Below are positions 19,328 to 31,100 of a stretch of DNA of 64,000 nt, in pieces. Position numbers and translations under genes: made by a program. The stretch comes from Fulvia fulva (lineage: Eukaryota > Ascomycota > Dothideomycetes > Mycosphaerellales > Mycosphaerellaceae): assembly GCF_020509005.1 (NCBI RefSeq), contig NC_063022.1, forward strand, positions 248,001 through 312,000, written 5' to 3'. Position 1 is the stretch's first letter. The number at the start of each line of letters is the position of its first letter. The notes beneath the pieces were generated by a model that saw nothing but the letters and a program-made list of their open reading frames with translations, was not told the origin of the DNA and did not search any database.

Positions 19328-20215
19328 ATGGCCAACAGCTTTACTGCATACGTGCCAGACGCGCGAAGGATACGAAGTTACCTCCTCAGACTTCCGCTCG
19401 CGACACGCGGCTTGTTGGCCATCATCACAGCCCTATACATTGCCCACTGGTTCGTGCCGAGTATAACAGAATGGGGCGCCTTGATACCGCAGAAGATCAA
19501 CATCTCGACATGTATGTGTGGTCACATGCTATAGGTGTAGAGAACCCGCTAACACGGTCCCTCAGTATACCGCCTCAACACATATCCCCTCATACACCGC
19601 GACATCTTCCACTACCTCCTCAACATCCTCGCCTTCGTCCCGCTTCTCGAACGCTTTGAATCAGAGCACGGCACGATCACGACCTTTATCCTCTTCACCG
19701 GTCCTTTTGGTCTCTTACCCGGTGGCCTCTACACCCTCCTCGAGCGCTTCATCTTCCATCTGAATGGCGCAGCAGTGGGAAGCAGTGTCTGGGTTTTCCT
19801 TCTCCTCTGCAACGAAGCGATGAAGCAGTATCGAGTAAACCCTTACTTCCAGCTCGGCGAGGATATCAAGATCCCTACCTGGACGACGCCGCTGTTCCTG
19901 ATCTTGGTCATCAACTTCTTGATTCCGCACACGAGTCTGCTCGGACATCTATGTGGTGCTGCAGTGGGTCATCTTTGGGGACTGGGATATATCAGATTTC
20001 TGGCGCCGCATGACAAGATCTTGACGTGGGTTGAGGGGAAGTTGAACTTGCTTGGGCGGCTGCCGCATTATGTCAGCGTGGACCAGAAGACATATGGCAG
20101 GTATGGAGTGCTGCCAAGTACGAGACAAGGCCCGGCGCCTGGAAGGGGAACGTTGGGTGCCGCTAATGGAGTTGCGGTTGGACCGGTGGGGAGTACGCAG
20201 AGGCTAGGGCCTTAA
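19328..20215 (+). CDS. RBD2: Rhomboid-type serine protease 2
   Basis: Exons 19328-19511 and 19566-20215 (54-bp intron GTATGT...CTCAG) give 277 aa. Six hydrophobic segments are visible. The catalytic motif GSSVWVF has Ser at about residue 135 (GxSxxxF), and the partner His is in HTSLLGHLCG at about residue 189. The block YRLNTYPLIHRDIFHYLLNI spans the splice junction and matches the Rbd2 family. Rbd2 is a Golgi/ER intramembrane protease; in fission yeast and aspergilli it cleaves the sterol-regulatory SREBP precursor. That role is known for the family, not shown here. Divergent with GAA1. Confidence 0.9.
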
Positions 20216-20605
20216 GAGATAGAAGCATAATGGACATATGTGATACCCAGCCATTCCTGGCACTGCGACACATGTCGACCTCCTCGATATGTGGGCGAAA
20301 TCGAGCATAACTGACCCAGTCATCATTGGTGCGCAGCCTCAATACACGGAAGGTGGGTCGGGAGACGCGCGCCGCTATTCAGACACCAACTCTTATTGAG
20401 CTTCGAACAGCGGGGGCCCAAAGTGGTGCCTTACCATGCAGTCGTAACTGTGCCGCAGAACAGAATTATCTGGACTCTCCCCAAGCTGCACTGTGGTGCA
20501 GCAAAGGACTCTTCATCGACGGACTGCGCCGTCCCGAAAGTTGCAATAACTGTACCAGGACATCAAGAGCCTACATGGGCTCGTCTTCCGAGAGAGCATT
20601 CAGGG
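20216..20605. other. Intergenic, nothing recognised
   Basis: Downstream of RBD2 and upstream of the DUF6924-like frame. An open frame continues upstream of 20606 but has no ATG and no domain character. Confidence 0.35.
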
Positions 20606-21085
20606 ATGAATAGCTTGTACGAGGATGACGAAGATGGCGACCTCTTCGCGTTATTCGTACTCGAGGAGGTCCCCATCAGCGTGAGCACCAGCCATCTACT
20701 GAGCCGTATGCATCGCTCACAGGCTTGGATGCAGATGATCAATGAAGTCCTACAGCGAAACTATGAGCACGCCGACGACTGGTACTTCTGCCTCGCCGAC
20801 GACTACGACAATATACCGGATCTAGGCGGCGACTGGGTGGCTGGTACCTACCAGCCCATCGATGAAGACTGGTACTCCCCAGGCGTAGGCGCTACGATCG
20901 AGGAGGTCAAGGAGTATATTCAGAGCGTACCGAAGCCACCGAAGCCGCTGTCTAAGGTCCACTTCGCAATCTTGGATCGTGATCGTTATGAGAGGCATGA
21001 TCAGATCCTGATTTGTAAGATCGAAGGAGAAAAAGTGCAGTGCATACCTTGTACTGCTCCGTGGGCGGCGGGTTGGCTTGTGTGA
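20606..21085 (+). CDS. Acidic DUF6924-like protein
   Basis: 159 aa from ATG 20606, the first ATG after which the frame looks coding. The order of elements resembles the DUF6924 family: a helix with SQAWMQMINEV, an acidic loop, ATIEEVKEYIQS, then a beta-rich end VHFAILDRDRYERHDQILICKIEGEKVQCIPC. It is rich in Asp/Glu/Trp/Tyr. The C terminus after IPC may be wrong if an intron starts near 21050. Function unknown. The assignment is inferred from pattern only. Confidence 0.5.
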   Translation: MNSLYEDDEDGDLFALFVLEEVPISVSTSHLLSRMHRSQAWMQMINEVLQRNYEHADDWYFCLADDYDNIPDLGGDWVAGTYQPIDEDWYSPGVGATIEEVKEYIQSVPKPPKPLSKVHFAILDRDRYERHDQILICKIEGEKVQCIPCTAPWAAGWLV

Positions 21086-21155
21086 CATCAAAGGGATACT
21101 TGGGAAACTCGGTGGGAGTGGAGGACGCAGGCTGGATAGGTGCTGTAAGTAACGT

Positions 21156-21854
21156 TTGCTTGCACTTCATCCGCTGCATCAGACAGCGAGAGAGTTCCTG
21201 CTACAGCCGTGTACAAAGCATCACCACGGAGAGCCATCCACAAACGAGCATAGCTATAACGATGACGACTGTTGTTCTGATTTACATGTCTGGAAGGGCG
21301 CCATATCAGAAAAGGACTCGCATATGGCTCTCGCGTCCATATACGTCACGTTCTCGGAACTCAGATACTCGAATGATGTTGAAGCCGAGCCATTTCAGTG
21401 GCTGGAGCTATTTGTGAATGTCCTCTGGGAATATCAACATGACTGGAAGCCAATGTCTTCAACACCCACTGCACCAAAGAGGCGGGGCCCGGAATCTTTC
21501 TGTCGATCTCCACTGTGTACTGCGGCCGCTCTAGGTCGGCCAGAACTCTTCCATTGGGTTTCAGACACACCTAGGGCTCTTTCGAAGGCCCAAAAAGACC
21601 GAACTAATGCTCCAGATCGCAGTGGAATGACGCCACTCACATGGGCTGCTTACAATGACCACGAGAACGTGGTCAAGCTGCTTCTTCAATACAGTGTTAT
21701 CAATGTCAACCACATGACGAAGAGTGGCAGTACCGTGTTAATGATCGCCGCTCAAAGAAATGCCGTTGGCGTGATGGAGCTCTTGGGCGAAGATGGCAGA
21801 GCGGCTGTGAGCGGCGTAAGCCCTGTGGGTCCTACAATCGAAGATGTCGATTGA
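21156..21854 (+). pseudogene. Remnant of a NACHT-ankyrin (fungal NLR-like) gene
   Basis: A 232-codon frame beginning after a TAA at 21150-21152 without an ATG. It starts with HPLHQTAREFLL, the conserved motif that follows the NACHT and winged-helix part in fungal STAND/NLR proteins. The usual helical spacer follows (DSHMALASIYVTF, LFVNVLWEYQHDW), then two ankyrin-type repeats (SGMTPLTWAAYNDHENVVKLLLQ and SGSTVLMIAAQRNAVGVMELL). No NACHT P-loop or effector domain is found upstream, so only the C-terminal third is present. Fungal NLRs act in heterokaryon incompatibility and innate-like recognition. This copy is a fragment, either decayed or deleted. Confidence 0.5.
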
Positions 21855-22435
21855 AGACAGCTGAGCATCTGTGCACGGTGTGAACCCAGCAACCATCTGC
21901 TTGGAGCCTCTCGCAGTCGTTCGGACAGTCGTGTGTTATCATGCGTTCGGAAGAGGCTGAAGCATGAACAGGTCAAGGGTGCTGCGTACATGAAGTGCAG
22001 CAATTAAGGGCCAGGCGGAAGTATCCCCGCGAAATGTTTGGTGTCTGCGTCCCACGAGTGGTACGTGATGGCGATCTTGCTGTGGATGCTGTGTTGAAGT
22101 TTGGTGGATGTGCTAGGACTGCGCCGCATGCTTGCTTGAGCTGTGCCACCTGGCGCCCGATGCAGAAGCCTACGCAACGGGCATTTGTGGGCTGGATGCT
22201 CAGACTGTCGGCCTCCATTTTTGGAATCTTGTGACACAACTAGCTGACCTTACAAAAGCTCTTCCTCGTCGACCGCCACGTTCCGACTTGAAAAGTTCTA
22301 CATGAAAAGATGGACTCCTTCTCAAGGCCTTCGCCATCTTCAGGGCACCTCTTCGTCAGACTGGCAGCTGTCGTCCAATATGAGCCCTGCAGAATAGAGC
22401 TGCCCTAACTCATCAAGGACCATCCCGTCACTTGG
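21855..22435. other. Intergenic, nothing recognised
   Basis: Between the NLR remnant and the reductase remnant. Frames of 77-88 codons on both strands overlap and show no family content. Confidence 0.35.
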
Positions 22436-22450
22436 ACTTGCTCCGCCGGC

Positions 22451-23237
22451 GCTGGAGTTGGGGTCGCGGCAGACACCAACATCAACGGCCTTCGACCTGG
22501 AGATCCAGTCATAACATACCTTCTCCACGACGTCTCTCCGCCAAGACGCGGCTATATCGTCAAAGTCGCTGCCAACCTAACAGGCAAGGTACCTGCGGCC
22601 ACCTCGCCGTCCGCTGCAGCAGAACCGCCGATGTCATGGCTGATAGCAGCTGCGATCACGATGTACTCCATGGAAAAGGCCTTGCCTGGAGACAAAAAGT
22701 TCCTTGGTCCCCAATTCCCCAGAAACATCCTCGTCCTAGCCGATGAGTCCGCAGTACCTCTTGTGCTGACTTGGATGCTTCATGATACGTTTCGCGGAGT
22801 GACTGGCCGTATTTGAGCTTTTCGACTCATTCAGTTCAAGCAGGTACGCCGATATAGGCGTCGAGCTGGCTTTGAAGCATGGTGCTAAATACGCTAGGAG
22901 GGTGATCAGAGCAGATGATGCTGATGAGATTGTTGAAAGACTTCGAGAAATGGTTAAGCAGCATTCGAAACCAGGGGAGATGTGGCACTCAGAGACTGAT
23001 GAGATTGGGGTATTGATTGATCTTACGGGTCGAGATGCTCTAGGGCCGATGGCCTGGGAGCTACTTTGTGCTGATGCTGTCAAGTTTCAGTTGCCGAGTA
23101 TGCTGAACGTTCGGAGTGAGGAACTTGAGCTTCACAGCTTGAGGTCGGGCTTGGTGCAGTTGGTTGGCGATGGCACATTGAATGCAGATGAGCTCGTCGT
23201 GGGAAGCTCATACGCGGGGTTGCAATCGTCGACGTGA
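22451..23237 (+). pseudogene. Decayed medium-chain reductase (enoyl-reductase-like) fragment
   Basis: The frame ending TGRI* at 22816 reads GVGVAADTNINGLRPGDPVI, then GYIVKVAANLTGKVPAATS and SWLIAAAITMYSMEKA. This order resembles the GroES-like part and start of the Rossmann fold of MDR reductases such as the enoyl-reductase domain of polyketide synthases. A second frame (to 23237) carries YADIGVELALKHGAKYARRVIRADDADEI and GVLIDLTGRDALGPMAWELL, resembling the later MDR part. The two are in different frames and no start codon or NADPH-binding glycine motif is intact. I read this as a frameshifted remnant. The family call is tentative. Confidence 0.35.
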
Positions 23238-23480
23238 CGTGAATATCCATACGCATGTACGTGTATGTCGTGCTTTCCCAAAACGGTGGTCCCGCTTGCC
23301 GCGTGCGAGCAAGGGGTGGGCGCATATTCTCTGCATCACAATTTAGTCATATGCATCACGCGAGCACTTCGAGAGCTCACATCCAGATCATCACTTCGAG
23401 ACAAGACCTCAAGACAGACCATGAAGCACCACTCATAAGCACATCCTTTGGACCAAACAATTTAACCAAGTTTTCTCAAA

Positions 23481-23826
23481 ATGCCAGGCGCCAACCAAGC
23501 CCCCGAGCACATTGCCGCTCAGGAGAACAAGAAGCCGCACGAGGACCCCAATGCAGAGAAGACTGATAGCGGTGACTTTGTCATCCTGAGCGACAAGAAA
23601 GAAGGCTCGGCAGGTACCAATCAGAAGTCTGGCGAGCAGAGTGCTAGTCACGCTGGAGGTAGGATCGTTTTCTTGACCACCCAAAAGCGCTCATGCTGAC
23701 GTGGCTTCAGAAGGCAAGCAAGCAGAACCAGCAGAGGAGAGTGGAGTGCCCTCACAAAAGGTAAGACGAGGTGAAGCGTTCGAGTGATGTGAGAGGGAGT
23801 GGTATGGCTGACTGTGGATGCAGTAA
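23481..23826 (+). CDS. 76-aa hydrophilic protein, third exon is only a stop codon
   Basis: Exons 23481-23658, 23711-23760 and 23824-23826. The introns (GTAGGA...TTCAG, 52 bp; GTAAGA...TGCAG, 63 bp) each have a CTGAC branch site 10-15 bases before the AG. Splicing the second one places TAA directly after the acceptor, so the protein ends ...SGVPSQK. If it is not spliced, translation adds about nine residues before TGA. The protein is rich in Glu/Lys/Gln/Ser/Ala, has no Cys and is probably disordered. The central segment SGDFVILSDKKEG is its most ordered-looking part. I do not recognise the family. The long C/A-rich 5' leader before ATG 23481 supports the start. Confidence 0.62.
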
Positions 23827-24143
23827 TGCCGCCGCGGTTGCCTTCTGCTGGATATCAAACGGAACAGCTAGATAGGAAGGAGTGGTCTCGATATGTCCCT
23901 ACACGAGAGTGAGATGTCTGAACTTACAAGGAAAGCGTGAGTATTCTGCATGGTAGTCATGGTCGTAGCAGGGAGCCATGTACATACGACAGACCTTGCC
24001 TTGTGGCCGCCACCCATCTTCCTCTTGCTCAGCCGCTTACCAGAATTCCCAAGTCCACGCCCACGTATCGATCCATTGACAGATACCCAGCTTTAGAATA
24101 CTCAGATGATGCTTGCCATGATATCCCGCAACAGGTGCAGTGA
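23827..24143. other. Intergenic, nothing recognised
   Basis: Convergent 3' ends of the small 76-aa protein gene and the F-box-like gene; nothing else seen. Confidence 0.4.
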
Positions 24144-24860
24144 TTATCGTAACTGCCATACCACGTTGGCAGATGCTAGAGCGCCCTGCACGTTCTCAAG
24201 CACAGCCTCAATCTGAGGCCAATATAAGCCATGATCATGTCCTAGCTTGTGGACCATTTCGAACATCTCGGACACCGTGTTCGCGACCTTCAGGCTGTAC
24301 TCCGTTCCATCAACAGGTCGCGCTACGCCGAGGCATTCACATGCATGGTAATGCTGTAGCCATGACCGCAATTTGGGCCAAAGTCGCTCGGGATCGTCTT
24401 TCGCGGCTAGACCCCCGGGGAAGTATTTGCCAGCCAGAACAAACGGGATCGCGAATGACATGTGAAGGTGGATGTTTGCTTTCTTGTGTTGCGGCGAACA
24501 CTGAGACCAGTGTATGTACTGTGCTGCGTCCAGATCCGGTATGTGGAACTTGTGGGTGTTTCCTCGGTAGTAGAGAGAGCCTGCTTCAGATCTGATCTGC
24601 CGGCAGACTTGTAGTAGCCGTGGCTGCCTTGGATATGTAGCATCGGCGCCGGTGTGATAATTGATCACTGCATCAGTAGGCATGGTCATGGCGTAGATGG
24701 TGTTTCTCAGCTCGGCAGGCAACTCGAGCAGCGGACTCATCTGCTGTACACTGTCGCCAGCAGCCGGTGAGGTGCCCTTAATGACGGTGTCTTCCCGACA
24801 TGACCTTGTGCTGTCCATGCTGCTGTTGTTGTTGTTGTTGTTGAGGTGAATGCGGGGCAT
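24144..24860 (-). CDS. F-box-like protein with N-terminal Asn run
   Basis: 238 aa from ATG 24860, or 224 aa from ATG 24818 just after a run of six Asn coded by a TTG/CAA microsatellite. Residues 42-62 read SPLLELPAELRNTIYAMTM, the F-box-like motif that opens many lineage-expanded Dothideomycete proteins. LLQVCRQIRSEAGSLYYRGNTHKFHI follows, the usual second block. The rest is helical with several Trp/His residues and no further domain. Proteins of this type may be substrate receptors of SCF ubiquitin ligases, but evidence is limited. The gene is divergent from POL2, with 248 bp between them. Confidence 0.72.
   Translation of the reverse strand: MPRIHLNNNNNNSSMDSTRSCREDTVIKGTSPAAGDSVQQMSPLLELPAELRNTIYAMTMPTDAVINYHTGADATYPRQPRLLQVCRQIRSEAGSLYYRGNTHKFHIPDLDAAQYIHWSQCSPQHKKANIHLHMSFAIPFVLAGKYFPGGLAAKDDPERLWPKLRSWLQHYHACECLGVARPVDGTEYSLKVANTVSEMFEMVHKLGHDHGLYWPQIEAVLENVQGALASANVVWQLR
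24823..24843. repeat. (TTG)n microsatellite coding an Asn run
   Basis: Seven or so TTG/GTT units at the 5' end of the minus-strand F-box-like gene. They are read as AAC codons on that strand. Confidence 0.8.
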
Positions 24861-25108
24861 GTCGATGTTGGCGAGGGAAAGTGCAACGCTGAGTCAGAAA
24901 AGTCAAAGTCGCGTCTGATCGCGTCCACGGAGTCCTTCGCGAGCTGTTCGTGTTTAGATTCGACAACTTCGACTTCAACAACGACGACACTGACACTGCA
25001 CTTTCACTTCTCTGTTCAGCATTGCATGTGCCTTCTGTACGACCTCACGACCTCATGACACACCAATAAACATACACAACCGGGCCAAGAGGGCCGCAAT
25101 ACTTCACA

Positions 25109-28100
25109 ATGCCAGTCCGCAGGAAGGAAGGCCGTTCGCGTTTTGGGGCGAACAAACCCGGACAACTTAGCGATAGAATGCGAAAACCACAAGCAGTCAA
25201 GTCGAGTGACTTGCGATCGTCCGAGGCAACTTCACAGCAAGAGCGAATAGAGGCGACACGACTCGCCAACAAGATCGACGAGAAGCAAGGATTCGAGCGG
25301 TTCGAGGCAGGCAAGAAGCGCGTAGGATGGCTATGTAATATGCACAGTACAGCCATCGAGGACTCGAAAGTGCCTGGAGGACGAGCAGCTGTGGCCTTTT
25401 ACTTCATTGGAGACGAGGGAGAATCCTTTAAAGCGAGTGTGGAATACCAGCCATACTTCTTGATTGCAGTCAAGAAGGGCAAAGAGCCAGAAGTGGAGGA
25501 ATGGATACGAAGAGGCTACGAAGGTCTCGTAAGAAGCGTGGAACGAGTCGAGAAGGAGGATCTCAAGATGCCGAACCATTTGCTTGGCTATCGGCGAACG
25601 TTCCTCAAACTAGCATTCGCCAACGTCAATGACTTGTTGGCAGTGCGGAGAGACTTGTCGCCAATTGCAGAGAAGAATAAGTCAAAGACAACAGCCATGG
25701 ACACATATGCGGAGGTCGCGAGCGCCAATGCTGGATTTGACTTGTTTGACGATCATGAAATGCTGGACAACCGACAAACGACCATTACAGATGCCAGCGA
25801 CTTTATCGTCGACATACGGGAGTACGATGTGCCCTACCACGTACGAGTCGCCATCGACTTGGACATTCGGATAGGAAAGTGGTACTCGGTGGAAGCGAAG
25901 CATGGCAACATCAAGTTGACATGCCTTGAAGAACGCATGACGCGTGCAGATCCTGTTGTCATGGCATACGACATTGAGACAACAAAACTACCCTTGAAGT
26001 TCCCCGACGCTGCGATAGATCAGATCATGATGATTTCGTACATGATTGATGGGCAAGGTTTCCTTATCACGAATCGCGAGATCGTGTCCGAGGACATTCA
26101 GGACTTCGACTACACACCCAAACCAGAGTTCCAGGGGCCTTTCATGATCTTCAACGAGCCAAACGAGGAAGCCGTGATAGAACGATTCTTCAGCATGATC
26201 AAGGAGGCGAGACCGACTGTCATGGTGACATACAATGGAGACTTCTTCGATTGGCCTTTTGTGGAAGCACGAGCAAGCATACATGGCATTGATATGTACC
26301 AGGAGATTGGGTTCCGGAAAAATAGCGAAGACATCTACCAGTCGACACACTGCGCACACATGGACGCCTTTGCTTGGGTCAGTCGAGATTCTTATTTACC
26401 CCAAGGAAGTCGTGGCCTAAAAGCGGTAACCGTTGCGAAACTTGGCTACGATCCGGACGAGTTGGATCCAGAGTTGATGACACCATACGCTCAGGAACGA
26501 CCTCAGACGCTGGCAGAGTACTCTGTGTCCGATGCTGTGGCGACCTACTACTTGTACATGAAGTACGTGCATCCCTTCATCTTCTCGCTGTGCACTATCA
26601 TCCCTCTGGGACCGGATGATGTGCTACGAAAGGGTACTGGTACGCTATGTGAGATGTTGCTCATGGTGCAAGCATACCAGAAAGAGATCGTGCTTCCTAA
26701 CAAGCACGTCCAAGCACGAGAGTCATTTTGGGAAGGGCACCTGCTGGACTCAGAGACCTACGTTGGTGGTCACGTAGAGTCGATCGAAGCTGGAGTTTTC
26801 AGAAGTGACATCCCCAACAACTTCGCCATCGACACTGGAGCCATTGATGAGCTTCTCCGAGATCTGGACGCAGCGTTGAAATTCTGTATCGAGGTCGAAG
26901 AGAAGAAGAAGCTGGAAGACGTCGACAATTATGATGAGGTGAAGGCACAGATTGCGGATCGGCTCATGCAGATCAAAGCACAGCCCAATCGAAGTGAGAA
27001 GCCGCTAATCTATCATCTGGACGTCGCCTCTATGTACCCGAACATCATGACGACGAATCGACTACAACCTGACAGCATGATTGACGAGTCAGTCTGCGCA
27101 GCGTGTGACTTCAACAGGCCTGGCAAGACTTGCGATCGCAGGATGCCCTGGTCGTGGCGAGGAGAGTTCTTGCCAGCGAAACGAGACGAGTACAACATGA
27201 TCCGGCATGCTTTGGAAAATGAGAAATTCCCCGCAAAGTACCCGAATGGTCTAGCGAGGGCGTTCCAAGATCTGAGTCTCGACGAACAGACTGGTATGGT
27301 GCGGAAGCGATTGACAGACTACAGCAAGAAGATTTACCACAAGATTCACGACACGAAGACCATTGAGCGCGAGGCCATCATCTGTCAGCGCGAAAATCCC
27401 TTTTACGTCGACACTGTCAAGGATTTCCGTGATCGTCGTTACGACTTCAAGGGCAAGCAGAAGGTCTGGAAAGGCAAGACTTCCGATCTAGAAAAGGCTG
27501 GCGCGGCTTCAAACGAGATTGAGGAAGCGAAGAAGATGATTGTGCTTTTCGACTCTTTACAGCTGGCTCACAAGGTCATTCTGAACTCCTTCTACGGTTA
27601 TGTCATGCGAAAAGGATCACGATGGTACTCCATGGAGATGGCTGGAGTGACTTGCTTGACAGGGGCTAAGATCATTCAGTTGGCTCGACAGCTGGTCGAC
27701 CGTATTGGACGGCCCCTGGAACTCGACACGGACGGTATCTGGTGCATTCTGCCCGCGACCTTTCCCGAGAACTTCAACTTCAATCTCAACAACGGCAAGA
27801 AGATGACCATCTCGTATCCTTGTGTCATGCTGAACCACCTGGTCCATGGAAAGTTCACCAACCATCAATACCAGACTTTGACAGATCCGACTAACTTCAA
27901 TTACGAAACCCACAGCGACAACACGATCTTCTTCGAGGTCGACGGACCTTACAGAGCTATGATTCTGCCTACTTCGAAAGAAGAAGACAAAAATTTGAAG
28001 AAGCGATATGCTGTCTTTAATCATGATGGATCGCTGGCAGAGCTCAAGGGTTTCGAAGTCAAGCGAAGAGGAGAGCTGAAGCTGATCAAGATCTTCCAGC

Positions 28101-31100
28101 AACAGATCTTCAAGTTCTTCTTGGAGGGCACGACACTTGCAGAGACGTACGGGTCGGTCGCCAAGGTCGCCAACAAGTGGCTGGATGTGCTACACAATCG
28201 TGGCAGTACACTCGCCGATGAAGAGCTGATCGATCTCATTTGCGAGAACAAGAGCATGACTAAAACGCTCGAAGAGTATGGTGCTCAGAAGTCAACTGCT
28301 ATCACAACTGCAAAGCGTCTTGCAGAGTTCTTGGGCGAGCAGATGGTCAAAGATAAGGGTCTGAACTGCAAGTACATCATCTCATCGAGGCCAAAGAATG
28401 CTCCCGTGACGGAAAGGGCCATCCCAGTAGCACTTCTCAGCGCAGACGAGCCCGTCAAGCGTTTCTATCTGCGAAAGTGGTTGCGAGAAGATCCGGGAGA
28501 TATGGACCCTCGCTCGATCATCGATTGGGACTACTACCTTGAGCGTCTCAGCTCCGTCATTCAGAAGTTGATCACTATCCCAGCCGCACTTCAGAAGGTC
28601 AGCAATCCGGTGCCTCGGGTTGCACACCCTGACTGGCTTGCACGGAGGATCAGGATGAAGGATGATCGCTTCCAGCAGTCGAAGCTCACAGACATCTTCC
28701 AGAAGCAGCCGCTAGCTGAGCGCGACCCTAACATCATGCCAAGAGCAGGTGGTGGTGATATGGAGGATTTTGGAGCAACACCCATGTCCAAGCTGAAGCC
28801 TGCCACTGCTGCCAAGATCGTGAGCTCGCAGAAGCGAAAGGCCATCGATGACAAGCCAGCTACTGTCAACCCTTACGATGCTCTGCCTGCGGTGATGCCT
28901 TCGATCACAGAAGACTACACAGGCTGGCTGAAGTACCAGAAGAAGAAGTGGAAGATCCAAAAGGCTGCTCGCGCCCGACGACGACAACTTTTTGGTGAGA
29001 AGCGACAGGACGCTGCAGATGCCATCGGGTCGTTCTTCAGGAATCAAGCCGAGCTTCTTTACACGACCGACTGGCAGATCCTACAACTTCGAGAGACAGA
29101 GACACCTGGTGAAGTCAGAGCGTTTGTGCTCATTGACAAGAAAGTCCACCAACTGATAGTGGTTGTGCCGCGACAGGTCTTCCTGAACCTAAAGGAAGAC
29201 GACTTGCCCGATGTTTCTGTCGATGGTGTGAATGCAGAAAAGATCGTGAACCACACATTGCCAAATGGCCATCCTTCGAAACACTTGTTCAAGCTCACGA
29301 TGAGCGAGCAGATCTATGTCAAAGAGCAAGAGAAGCTGTCGATGCTCTTCAACCATTCAAGTGTTGAGGGTGTATACGAGAAGCAGGTACCTCTCGATGT
29401 TCGAGCAATGCTGGATCTGGGCTGTGTCTGCACCTTCGATGAGAGCCAACGTGGTGTACTGGGCAAAGGTCTCGAGCAGGGGTTCGATTTGTCGGCCCTT
29501 CGGACTGTGGCTCCCAAGAAGCCATATATGAACACTTCACCCTTCAGCTTCCTTGCACTGTACCACATCAGTGCTGGTGACCGACAAATATACGCGCTCT
29601 TTTCTTCAACCAAGGCCGAAGCAAAGATAGTGGTGCTGAACAGAGCGCGGAGCGAGCAAGGCATGCCCAACATTGACCGCATATACGAAGATTTGCTAAA
29701 TCGCAAGCTTGAGGAGACTGGAGGTCAACCGTGGCAAACTGTGATTGACTACCAGGATTCACTGCACTTCAAGTCAGTACAGGTCACTACGCAGCGACGA
29801 GCTTTGCAGGAGCTCAACGACGCTGTCAAGAAGATTCAGAAGGAAGAGTCGCAGCCAATCATGCTGGTACTGCAATCGCATGGAGCACAAATGCTGGTGC
29901 ATGATCTGCCAATCTTGCAGACGGTCCCTACGCTCAAACTTCGTGCAGAAGAGTCAGACAAGCACCTGCCTCCTCTCGGATGGCAGTCTTTCGTGGCGAA
30001 GCGACTTGTCAGCCACTACTTGGACTTGGGCTCGTGGGTGACGTATCTGCTGGAATTCTCAAGGTACGGCAATGTTCCACTCTGCAACCTGGAAATGGAT
30101 GATCCACGATTCTTAATCGACATCGCGTACGCCCGACGGTTGCAGAAGGAGAAAGTTGTTCTATGGTGGTCACAAGATGCACGGCCGGACCACGCTGGAC
30201 ACGAGAAGGATGACATTCTTGGGTCGATGGAAGTTGTGGACATGCCTGCCGTGAACAATCCAGGCACGTACTCATCAGTCTGCATCGACTTGAGCGTAAA
30301 GAACCTCGCGATCAACACTATACTCTCCGCCGCCGTGCTTAACGAAGCAGAAGGGTCAGATCCAATGGGCATATCTGGTGCGGGCGCGCAAGAAGATGCA
30401 CTGGATGAAACTACGCAGACTATTCAGTCAGAGAATGCTTTCGCTGCTGCCGGCATCGGTGCCCTGCGGGAGATGGTCCGCGGTTGGTGGCAGGAAGCCT
30501 GCAATGGTGGCAGCTCCATGGCTGACACTCTTGTTCAACATCTTGTGCGGTGGGTCGAGAGTCCACGATCTCACCTGTACGACCGCAATTTGCATTACTA
30601 CGTGCAGGTGATGTCCCGCAAAGCTTTCCAACAGCTCATGTCAGAGTTTCGGCGTGTCGGCTCACATGTCGTCTTTGCTAATGCTGGTCGCCTGCTGTTA
30701 CAAACCTCGAAGGCGGAAGTTGGAAACGCGTTCGCGTATAGTCAGTACATCCTGAAGACGATCAGCACGAAGCCAGCCTTCCACTTCCTAGACCTTGCCA
30801 TCACGGAGTATTGGGACTACCTTGCCTGGTACGACGAGTTCAATTATGGCGGCAAAGGCTGCACAGAAGTCGTCGAGGCAGAGAATCAGCAGCTCAAGAT
30901 GATCATGCACTGGCAAATGGCAACATTCCTCCCCCCAATCCTCCAGCCAGAGTTCAACTCCTGGATCGTGGAATACATTGAGCTCATGCACCAACGCAAA
31001 CGTCCCGATGGCTTGATCAATGGCACACCACGAGCCACGCAACTCCCAATTCACGCCTCCATCTTCAACTCCGAGAAAGAAGACCAAACCACACCCGGCA

